Assembly: GCA_018657065.1 (NCBI GenBank)
Contig: JABHXU010000020.1
Location: 185,100 to 249,099, forward strand
DNA: 64,000 bases
Direction of reading: 5' to 3'
Source: an archaeon
GTDB lineage: Archaea > Nanobdellota > Nanobdellia > Woesearchaeales > GW2011-AR15
How positions within the stretch are numbered: the first letter of the stretch is position 1; every line of letters starts with the position of its first letter. Shown here one piece after another: positions 1 through 7,744 of the stretch. The notes beneath the pieces were generated by a model. That model had not been told where the DNA came from. It worked only from the letters and a program-made list of their open reading frames with translations, and ran no database searches. The translations under genes were made by a program, and so were the position numbers.

Positions 1-1188
1 TGCAATAAAATCACACTCATTTAATTCAATATAATCCAAAGGTTCTTCAGGTGGATCTTCTGATTCTGGATCTTGTGGCCGTTCTTCCTCTTCTTCAACA
101 CATTTTCCGTTTTTGCATACTCTTCCATATATGGTACAATCGTGTTCATCTTCAACTAAACCATCTCCTAAACAAATATATTCTATTAAAGTCTCAGAAT
201 CATCACAATAATCAGTAAATTCTTCATTTCCTTTCATAACTGAACCTTTAAGAAAAATATTAAAACTTGGATCTGATAGTACAACACAATTTTCAACAGT
301 TACAGATCTATCACAAAAATCTTCATAAATTATTTCTTTATCAAACGGATCAGTAAACCATTGAGCATTTTTATAATTTATAATAGGTCTATCGTCTACA
401 ATTCGTTCTCCACAAGGATAATCTTTAGAAATTTCATTTTTCAAAAAGTATTTGTTTATACATTCTGATTTTGTATATTTTTGTCCATCATTACTTCCAT
501 GATAAATTGATCTTTCATCATTTGAATCATCAAAAGTTCCTGCACCCAAAAAACATGTAGCTTTAGACAAATCAGATTCACATTTTCCTTGTGAACAAAA
601 CATATCAACATCTGAACAATCATATTCTTTTAAAGCTAATTTATTATTTTTGCAATAGTATTCTTTAAGATTATTTTCATTAATACATTCATCAAAGTTT
701 TTATTATCTCCAATTGTTACAGCTGATTTGTACCAATAATTTTCACCATTATCACCGTCTTCACAATCAGGGATATAACACTCTCCGTTCTTACATTTTC
801 CTCCCTTAGATGAGCAATCAAATTCAACTTCTTTAAAAAAACCTTCAAAACAATAAAATTCTGTTACTTTGTCTCCTGTACAATAATCTTCATACATTTC
901 ATTGTTAAAATTCATAACTCCTTTGTTACCGTAATCCTTCCCATCATCTGTTTCTTCACAAAGTGCTGTTATACAAGCTCCACCTTCACAAATTTGATTA
1001 TTTTCTTTACAATCAAAAAATTCTTTTTTCATTTCATTATCTAAGCAAGAATATTTTATAGCCAAATTTTCTGAACAAGAATTCATAAAAATTTCTTCTC
1101 CCCTTTGAACCTGAGTTTCAGATTCGATACATTGTTCTGTGCAAGCAACTAATAGTAATAGCAGAGATAGAAGGATTATTTTTTTCAT
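1..1188 (-). CDS. Cys-rich lipoprotein, 3' end off left edge
   Basis: Not in the ORF track. Codon-by-codon reading shows the minus frame open from ATG at 1188 (alternative in-frame ATG at 1200) to base 1. N-terminus MKKIILLSLLLLLVACTEQ is a lipobox-type signal; recurrent Cys-rich units follow (e.g. CKNGECYIPDC, CKNGKCVEEEE). Confidence 0.8.
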   Translation of the reverse strand, partial: MKKIILLSLLLLLVACTEQCIESETQVQRGEEIFMNSCSENLAIKYSCLDNEMKKEFFDCKENNQICEGGACITALCEETDDGKDYGNKGVMNFNNEMYEDYCTGDKVTEFYCFEGFFKEVEFDCSSKGGKCKNGECYIPDCEDGDNGENYWYKSAVTIGDNKNFDECINENNLKEYYCKNNKLALKEYDCSDVDMFCSQGKCESDLSKATCFLGAGTFDDSNDERSIYHGSNDGQKYTKSECINKYFLKNEISKDYPCGERIVDDRPIINYKNAQWFTDPFDKEIIYEDFCDRSVTVENCVVLSDPSFNIFLKGSVMKGNEEFTDYCDDSETLIEYICLGDGLVEDEHDCTIYGRVCKNGKCVEEEEERPQDPESEDPPEEPLDYIELNECDFIA

Positions 1189-1270
1189 TTTAATTTTCAT
1201 AATTAAAGTTTGGTATTTAAATTTTTACACAAAAACAACTATTATAAACACTTTTGAATTTCTTTAAGCT

Positions 1271-2200
1271 ATGGAGTTTTGCCCTGGTTGCGGAAAAAAG
1301 TCAAAATCTATATGTAAAGACTGTAAACCTCAAAAAGAAATTAATGCTAAAGACATTTACATTAAACTTTGTGTTGAGTGTTCTAAATATTTTTACAAAA
1401 ATAAATGGCATAAATATACTGAATTAAGTACTGTTATTAAAAAAATCACAAAAGAATCTGTAAATGAAAAAATTGATTCCATAAATCCAATTTTAAATGA
1501 TTTACCTGTTAAACCTGGTGTTCAAAGAGAACTAGGAGTAGAATTAATTATTGGAGATGATAAATTTATTATTCCTGCAAACATTGAAGTAACTTATTGT
1601 AATATTTGTTCAAAACAACAAGGAGATTATTTTGAAGGAACATTGCAACTTAGAAACGTAAATGAAAACATTATAATGTTTGTTAAAAAATATTTTAAAA
1701 AAAATTCAGTTTTTATTTCAAAAGAAAATAAAGTTAGAAATGGTTATGATCTAACTGTAACAGACAAAAAAAAATTACAAACACTCGGAAGTATGTTACA
1801 AAAAAATCACGGTGGTATTTTAAAAATTACTGCAAAACATTTTTCCCAAGATAGACAAACTAGTAAATTTGTTTATAGAGTGAATGCATTTTACGAAGCT
1901 CCTGATTATAAAATTGGAGATGTTATATCAGTTGAAAAAAAAGTAATTTTAATTCACAAAATAAGTAAAACAATTCAAGGCTTAGATTTAAGGCAAAATA
2001 AAAATACTTCAATTGATATTAAAGATAAAGAATTTGAAGTATTAAAACCTACAAAAACTAGAATTTCTAAAATTCATCCAAGCATTGAAGTGCTTGATCC
2101 AGTAACATTTCAAAGTGTTCCTACAGTAAATCAAAAACTAGTGAAAAATGGTGAAAAAGTAAGAATAGTAAATGATAATGGTTTGTATTATTTATTGTAA
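1271..2200 (+). CDS. nmd3: NMD3-family 60S/50S export-related protein
   Basis: N-terminal CPGCG...CKDC and later CNIC zinc ribbons; NMD3-like body (309 aa). Confidence 0.85.
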   Translation: MEFCPGCGKKSKSICKDCKPQKEINAKDIYIKLCVECSKYFYKNKWHKYTELSTVIKKITKESVNEKIDSINPILNDLPVKPGVQRELGVELIIGDDKFIIPANIEVTYCNICSKQQGDYFEGTLQLRNVNENIIMFVKKYFKKNSVFISKENKVRNGYDLTVTDKKKLQTLGSMLQKNHGGILKITAKHFSQDRQTSKFVYRVNAFYEAPDYKIGDVISVEKKVILIHKISKTIQGLDLRQNKNTSIDIKDKEFEVLKPTKTRISKIHPSIEVLDPVTFQSVPTVNQKLVKNGEKVRIVNDNGLYYLL

Positions 2201-2344
2201 ATATTTAATTTTTAATGTTTTTTGTCTCAACATTGTGACGAAAATTTAGAATTTTTATCGACGACAAAAGAAATCACAAGATATTTATAAATATATTTGT
2301 AAAATGAGAGGAAGCTTTATAAATTTCTTCCAATATCCTATATG

Positions 2345-2400
2345 ACAAGGGGTTGTGAGAGAGTCTCTCTCAAGCGGTGGGGTGACAGTAAGAACCTTGT
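2345..2400 (+). ncRNA. Candidate structured RNA element, copy A of the G-rich motif
   Basis: ACAAGG (2345-2350) / CCTTGT (2395-2400) can enclose a 7-bp hairpin TGAGAGA-GTC-TCTCTCA (2356-2372) and GGTGGGGTGACAGTAAGAA (2376-2394). Confidence 0.35.
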
Positions 2401-2441
2401 TTTTGTGCTTAATCTATTAAAAAATGAAGTGATAATTTTAC

Positions 2442-2950
2442 ATGAGTAACAGTGATAATAGCAAATCTGAATTATTGTATATAGTTGAACAAGGTGGTTC
2501 ACCTTGGAATATTTGTTCTTCTTTTGTGAAACAAAAATATCCCTGGGACGAATGGTGTTCTGAATATGATCAAATTTTATACTGGTCAGAAAAAATACTG
2601 TTGGTATCACAGGCATTTGCGAAAAAGGTCCAAGCACAACCAGCACTCAAAATATATGTTCCATTGCTCAATCAGAACAAGTACAAACTATTGTTGCAGA
2701 TTATTTATCAAAAACTTTACCGCCTCCTAGAATTAAAGATGCTGTTGCCTCAATTTTAGAACTTAAAACTTTGTTAACTGAACCCTTACAAGTAGAAAAG
2801 ACTGTAGAATTATCAAATCAAGCTTTAGAACATTTAAACTATCCTCCTTCTTTACCAAGCGTTATTATTGTAGGACCCTCTGTTATTAAAGAACGTGTCC
2901 AAACTCTTGCAAAAACATTAAATTATAATTTTGTAGAATATTCAAGTTAA
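2442..2950 (+). pseudogene. Hypothetical gene interrupted by a -1 frameshift at an A6 run (2590-2595)
   Basis: Frame 0 gives MSNSDNSKSELLYIVEQGGSPWN...YWSEK. The -1 frame continues NTVGITGICEKGPSTTSTQ...LPPPRIKDAVASILELKTLL...NYNFVEYSS and stops at 2948-2950. Confidence 0.6.
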
Positions 2951-4506
2951 TATTTCCCTAAACCTAACTGACCTTTTCTCTTACCCTTCTTTACTTCCTC
3001 AACTTCTTGTCCAAGTTGTTTTTTTAAATTTTTAGCTACTCTAGGACCAATTAATTGAGTTAATTTAGTTAAATCTGTTTTTTTAAGATCACCTAAATTT
3101 TTAATTCCATTTCTAAATAAAACACGAGCTCTAACTCTTCCTACATTTCTTAATCTAACCAAAGGTATTAATTCTTCTTTAACACCTTTATCTAATCTAT
3201 ATCTAGTTTTTTTAATAATCTTAATTAAATCTTTGAAATTTAAAAGATTACAAATTTCTTCAGTTGCAAAAAGTATCCAATCAATTAAATTTCTTTTTAC
3301 ATGAAGTTCACCTGGAGCAATATTAAATTCTTCTAAAATATCATCTTCATTTTTTTCATTCATCCAATTAACTAAAGCAAGTGTTGTTTTCATTGATTTT
3401 AAAAAATCATCATACTCAGGTTCAAATATACTCGGTTCATAAACAATTAACTTATCAGATAATTCCCCTAATTCAGCTTCTATAAATTCTACTTCTTTAA
3501 CTCTAACAGAATTTAATGGTCTAAGTTCTAACGTTGAACATGCCATTTGAATATAAGAAAATTCATCATGAATTTTTTGTGTTGCTCTTCGTAAACATGT
3601 AATAATAAAATGAGCTGTATAAGGGTCTAAATATAACTGAGCCACTCGTTCTCCCAGTTTAGTTGCTTCAAGTTTATCAGATCCTAGATCTGACGCTGTA
3701 ACAAAATCATTTGCTTGCCCACTGTATTTAATAAATTCCCATTCTTCTAAATATCCTAGAATTTTTTCTATTATATTTTCTATTTCTTGCATATCACCAT
3801 ATTGATGGCCATAAAATGTTTTTTCAAAAAACTCAATTAATGTTTTTTTAGATTTACAAAACTTTGTTGCTACTAAACTTAAACAATATGTTCTTAGAAC
3901 TGGTTCAACTGCTAATTTTGAATATATTTTTTCAGGAGGTGCATGAATAAATTTTTCAACAATTTCATCAGCTTCATCTTGATTTTTAGCCATACAAATT
4001 GCTTCTCCAAACTCATCATTAAAATCTGGTCTTCCTGCTCTTCCAGCCATTTGATGATATTCTAATGTTTGAATATATTTTAAACCCCATCTTCCACCAT
4101 ATCGCTTTAGATCTTTTAAAATAGCTCTAAATGCAGGTAGATTAATTCCCATAGCAAGAGTTGGTGTTGAACAAATTATTTTTATTATACCTTGTCTAAA
4201 AGAATCTTCAACTAATTTTCTTTGTTTTGAAGCTAAACCTGCATGATGAAACGCTGTTCCTTTTCTAATACAATTCGCTAATCTTCTACATTGTCTAGTT
4301 GGAGAAGAAAGAACTTTTAAAATTTTATTTCCAAGTTCATCTAAAACAACACTGTTTTCCTTAATTTGTTTACCAATTTTTTCAGCAGTAGCTTCACAAC
4401 TTCTTCTAGTATTACAAAAAACTAATGCTTGCTTTTTAATTTTAATTGTATCTAGAGCAATATCAATTGCAGGTTCATTAGTTATTTCATTAATAGAAGT
4501 TGCCAT
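2947..4506 (-). CDS. Hel308-type DNA helicase, C-terminal half only (RecA2-WH-ratchet-HhH)
   Basis: ALVFCNTRRSCEATA, TAFHHAGL, STPTLAMGINLPA, QMAGRAGRP motifs and C-terminal HhH (LIPLVRLRNVGRVRARVLFRNGI). No Walker A / DExH half in this ORF. Confidence 0.85.
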   Translation of the reverse strand: MATSINEITNEPAIDIALDTIKIKKQALVFCNTRRSCEATAEKIGKQIKENSVVLDELGNKILKVLSSPTRQCRRLANCIRKGTAFHHAGLASKQRKLVEDSFRQGIIKIICSTPTLAMGINLPAFRAILKDLKRYGGRWGLKYIQTLEYHQMAGRAGRPDFNDEFGEAICMAKNQDEADEIVEKFIHAPPEKIYSKLAVEPVLRTYCLSLVATKFCKSKKTLIEFFEKTFYGHQYGDMQEIENIIEKILGYLEEWEFIKYSGQANDFVTASDLGSDKLEATKLGERVAQLYLDPYTAHFIITCLRRATQKIHDEFSYIQMACSTLELRPLNSVRVKEVEFIEAELGELSDKLIVYEPSIFEPEYDDFLKSMKTTLALVNWMNEKNEDDILEEFNIAPGELHVKRNLIDWILFATEEICNLLNFKDLIKIIKKTRYRLDKGVKEELIPLVRLRNVGRVRARVLFRNGIKNLGDLKKTDLTKLTQLIGPRVAKNLKKQLGQEVEEVKKGKRKGQLGLGKY

Positions 4507-4531
4507 TATATTTTAGATATTATAGAATTTA

Positions 4532-4963
4532 TTAAGCTTTATGATACTTCTTCCCTTGAATAATAGAAACTGCCCTATAAATTTGTTCAATTAAAAACAA
4601 TTTAGCCATTTCATGTGTCAAAGTCATTTTTGAGAGAGAAAACAATAAATCTGCTTTATTTTTTATTAAATCATCTAAACCTTCAGGTCCTCCAATAACA
4701 AAAACAATTTCTTTTTCTAAACTTAATTTTTTAATTTTTTTTGAAAATTCAATACTTGACAATTGTTCCCCTTCTTCACTTAAAACAAATAAAAATTTAT
4801 TGTTAATTTTTTCAATTATCTCAATTAATTTTTCAGCTTCTTTTTTTTTATTTGAATCTTTTATTTCAATAAAACTAATATTAATTCGTTTAGAAAAATC
4901 ATTAATTATATTTTGAATGGATTTTTCTTTAACTTTTCCTACACTTATTAATCTAAATTTCAT
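4532..4963 (-). CDS. rlmH: RlmH-type 23S rRNA (pseudouridine1915-N3)-methyltransferase
   Basis: SPOUT fold signatures FVIGGPEGL and LSKMTLTHEMAKLFLIEQIYRA. Confidence 0.88.
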   Translation of the reverse strand: MKFRLISVGKVKEKSIQNIINDFSKRINISFIEIKDSNKKKEAEKLIEIIEKINNKFLFVLSEEGEQLSSIEFSKKIKKLSLEKEIVFVIGGPEGLDDLIKNKADLLFSLSKMTLTHEMAKLFLIEQIYRAVSIIQGKKYHKA

Positions 4964-5454
4964 TCTACATATTTAATTGCTTCATCAATAACTGTTATAT
5001 CTTTAGGTTTTACTGTTAAAACTTTTTCTTTAATACTCAAAATTTCATTAACATCTTCAACAATAAAATCACTAACACTATGAATAAAAGGATGAATCCA
5101 ATCTTCAATTAATTTTCCAAAGAATACAATATTTTTTCTTCTGTGAGGTGTTTCTTTAGGTAAAACAGTTATAACTGGTTTAGAAAAGTATTTTGCAATT
5201 AACATTTCATGAGCTGTTCCTACACCTAATTTTTTTTCAGCATTAATAATTATTATATCGGACTCTTTAATATGTTTACAATCTTTTCCAAAAACAGAAA
5301 AATAATCTGCTTCATCTACATGATCTCCATATGGGTCAATAAATTCTGCGTCAAAAACATTTTTTAAAATATCTGAATATACTTCTCTCCAATTAACAAA
5401 ACTTTTCTCATCTTTATCTCCCTTAGGTACTTTTCCAGCTAAATAAATTTTCAT
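4960..5454 (-). CDS. Nucleoside 2-deoxyribosyltransferase-like protein
   Basis: MKIYLAGKVPKGD, DIIIINAEKKLGVGTAHEMLIAKYFSKPVI. Confidence 0.7.
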   Translation of the reverse strand: MKIYLAGKVPKGDKDEKSFVNWREVYSDILKNVFDAEFIDPYGDHVDEADYFSVFGKDCKHIKESDIIIINAEKKLGVGTAHEMLIAKYFSKPVITVLPKETPHRRKNIVFFGKLIEDWIHPFIHSVSDFIVEDVNEILSIKEKVLTVKPKDITVIDEAIKYVE

Positions 5455-5501
5455 AAGAAATAATAAATTACTTTGATATAAAAAAGTTGGTTAAAAAAAG
5501 T

Positions 5502-5906
5502 CTAGGTCAATCCATTCTCTTCAAAACACTTAATATATTTTCGATCTGAATACGTTACATGATTTATTATCCAATCTTCTAAAAAATCTATTAGCTCAAA
5601 AGAAACACTAATTTCCTCTTTTTTATATTTAGTAATAAATTCATTTATTTTCTTCTTAAAACTCTCATGTTCTTTTTTATGCTCATCTGTTAACTCATAA
5701 TTATACATATCAAAATAACGTTCTTCTGTTTCAAAATGGTAAATTGAATAATCTAAAAGTTCATCCAATATTTCTTTAATAATATTTTTCAGTCCTTTTT
5801 TTTGTATTCCTTCATGAAGTTTATTAATTATTTGAAAAATCCTTTTATGTTGAGAATCAATTTCTTTAACTTTTACAGAATAACTTGATTTCCATTTCAC
5901 TAACAT
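5502..5906 (-). CDS. Bacteriohemerythrin
   Basis: Diiron ligand spacing: IDSQHKRIF, YHFETEERYF, EHKKEHESF, WIINHVTYSDRKY. Confidence 0.88.
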   Translation of the reverse strand: MLVKWKSSYSVKVKEIDSQHKRIFQIINKLHEGIQKKGLKNIIKEILDELLDYSIYHFETEERYFDMYNYELTDEHKKEHESFKKKINEFITKYKKEEISVSFELIDFLEDWIINHVTYSDRKYIKCFEENGLT

Positions 5907-5955
5907 AAAAATAAGATAGTAGTTCTAGAATAAAAATATTATCATTATTACTAAT

Positions 5956-6429
5956 TCAAATTAATTCAAAGGTATTACCAATTGTTTTAATAAATTTTTG
6001 AAAATCTTTTCCATTTAGTTCAAGTGTTTCTGTATTAATATTTGGGTGAAAACTAACAATATCAGAATCCCAAATATCTTGATCAATTAGAACTTTTGTT
6101 ATATGCTCTTTGTCATTTATTAGTCCAAAAGGTGAAACTGAACCAGGAGTTAATCCTAGAATCTCTTTTAAATTATTTTCATTAGCAAATTTAAGTTTTT
6201 CATTTAATCTACTTCCAAATTCTTTCATATCCAATTTTCTTTGAGAAGGTAAAATGAGTAAGAAAAATTTTTTGTTTTTTCTGTTTTTAATAAATAAATT
6301 TTTTGAATTAATTCCCTTAATTTCTGAATAATATTTTTCTGCTTCTTCACAAGTGAAAACAGGTGGATGTTTATGTACTTTATAAGAAATATTTTTCTTT
6401 TCCAAGTATGATTTTACATCAAAACTCAT
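5956..6429 (-). CDS. YbaK/ProX-type aminoacyl-tRNA deacylase
   Basis: MSFDVKSYLEKKNISYKVHKHPPVFTCEEA...KNLFIKNRKNKKFFLLILP...LGLTPGSVSPFGLIND. Start trimmed to 6429; the track ORF reads through a tRNA. Confidence 0.85.
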   Translation of the reverse strand: MSFDVKSYLEKKNISYKVHKHPPVFTCEEAEKYYSEIKGINSKNLFIKNRKNKKFFLLILPSQRKLDMKEFGSRLNEKLKFANENNLKEILGLTPGSVSPFGLINDKEHITKVLIDQDIWDSDIVSFHPNINTETLELNGKDFQKFIKTIGNTFELI

Positions 6430-6447
6430 TTTTCTTAATAAAAAAAA

Positions 6448-6571
6448 TGGGCCCGATCGGATTTGAACCGACGACCACTCGATCACTGACTGATAAGTTA
6501 TCAGTCGAGCGCTCCATTATCCCACTACCAGGGTACGACCCTAGCGAGTGACCAGACTAAGCCACGGGCCC
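6448..6571 (-). tRNA. tRNA-Ile(GAT) with 15-nt anticodon intron and 34-nt D-loop insertion
   Basis: Acceptor GGGCCCG/CGGGCCC; T-arm GTCGG-TTCAAAT-CCGAT; anticodon stem CTCGA/TCGAG; loop CTGATA|A. Intron 6484-6498 with BHB (CTGA/TCAG, bulges TAA and TGA). Insertion 6515-6548. Confidence 0.85.
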
Positions 6572-6703
6572 GCTTGTTTTCCATACTGTGGGCTTGACTG
6601 ACCGAAGGAATGGAAACCCACCTTGCGTGTCAACCGAGCGTAACCAGTTGCCATGACTACGATCGGGCCCGTTTGTTTTGCTTTTTGAGAGCATTAAAAA
6701 AAG

Positions 6704-6816
6704 TGGGACCTGAGGGATTTGAACCCTCGACACCACGGTTTCTAAATAACTTTGGTTACAACCAAAGGTGATGTTCTTCTTCAGCCGTGTGCTCTCCCAG
6801 GCTGAGCTAAGGTCCC
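6704..6816 (-). tRNA. tRNA-Phe(GAA) with 39-nt intron
   Basis: GGGACCT/AGGTCCC; T-arm GAGGG-TTCAAAT-CCCTC; anticodon stem CACGG/CCGTG; spliced loop CTGAAG|A. Intron 6740-6778, central helix CTGA/TTAG, bulges AGA and AAA. Confidence 0.9.
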
Positions 6817-6822
6817 GTAATA

Positions 6823-6895
6823 AGCCTCCGAAGGGAGTTGCACCCTCGACCTGCAGATTACAAGTCTGCCGCAATAGCTACTATGCTACGGAGGC
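6823..6895 (-). tRNA. tRNA-Thr(TGT), divergent D- and T-loops
   Basis: GCCTCCG/CGGAGGC; anticodon arm GCAGA-CTTGTAA-TCTGC; T-arm GAGGG-TGCAACT-CCCTT. Confidence 0.85.
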
Positions 6896-6956
6896 ATATA
6901 GGAAAAGAATTTGATTAAGATTTAAAAAAGTTACTAATAATTACTCAAAAATTAGT

Positions 6957-7628
6957 CTAAAACCATTGACCTTCTTGATCAAGAGGTTTTCTCATATCTG
7001 ATGCTCTTTGAAGACCCATATAATATTTTAAATCACTAATAAACCTTTCAGATGCACCTCTAAGTTCGTCTTCTTGTTCTCTTACCTTTTCTTTATAGAT
7101 CATTCTAATAAAAAAATCAGAAAGAACATCTCCTAGCCCAAATGAAGAACCTTTTACAAACCAATTATGAATATCTAATTCTAAGATTGCATTAAACCAC
7201 ATAATAAATTCTCCCATATAAGGTTTAATTTTTTTTCCTTTATACATAATTTCTATTTGCTTCATGTGTAAACACATAACATCAATGTACCATTTGTATC
7301 TAAAATATTGGTTTCCTCCTGCAATTCCTGCGTGTTGCTTTTCTGTTCTCCACCACCATCTAATTTCTTTTTCACCATGTTGATTTCTAGATTCTGCATA
7401 ATAATCTTCAACCCATGTTGATTTTCCATTTCCATGAACAGATTTCCAACCTTCTTCTTTAAGCCAGTGATGCATATATCTATACACATTTTCTAGATTA
7501 ATGACTCTTTCTTGTTTAATTTCAGTACTATAAACAAGCATATTTCCTTCTTCAAAAGTTGTTCCAGAAGGAGGTCCTTTCCATTGGGTTTGAATACCCA
7601 TTGGATGTTTTGGAGTCCAAACTACCAT
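6957..7628 (-). CDS. Hypothetical protein
   Basis: 223-aa ORF rich in W/Y; likely true start is an internal Met (MLVYSTEIKQERVINLENVYRYMHHWLKEEGW). Confidence 0.6.
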   Translation of the reverse strand: MVVWTPKHPMGIQTQWKGPPSGTTFEEGNMLVYSTEIKQERVINLENVYRYMHHWLKEEGWKSVHGNGKSTWVEDYYAESRNQHGEKEIRWWWRTEKQHAGIAGGNQYFRYKWYIDVMCLHMKQIEIMYKGKKIKPYMGEFIMWFNAILELDIHNWFVKGSSFGLGDVLSDFFIRMIYKEKVREQEDELRGASERFISDLKYYMGLQRASDMRKPLDQEGQWF

Positions 7629-7744
7629 ACTATTTTAATTGGAATGAGATTATTTAAAACTTTCGCATTTTTGTATACTGGTTTATAAAATCCTATTTTT
7701 AGGGTACCACAATCATTATAAAACAATTAAAACTCCTTTCAACA

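Noticed and set aside
2338-2646. Minus ORF of 102 aa
   Set aside because: Antisense to the better-supported frameshifted gene and the G-rich motif; unconvincing composition.
6572-6671. Complete tRNA-Val(GAC) gene in this segment
   Set aside because: The GAC-like loop CTCGG-TTGACAC has no local 3' stem partner and no T-arm precedes the CGGGCCC; only a 5'-half-like resemblance remains (reported as part of the tRNA-Ile finding). A peptide-like reading (MATGYARLTRKVGFHSFGQ...) was also seen but is short and overlaps the tRNA.
6363-6874. Track ORFs 6363-6551 (+) and 6557-6874 (-)
   Set aside because: They overlap tRNA-Ile, tRNA-Phe and tRNA-Thr genes; peptides are translated tRNA sequence.
7262-7489. 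Minus ORF of 75 aa
   Set aside because: Alternate frame inside 6957-7628.
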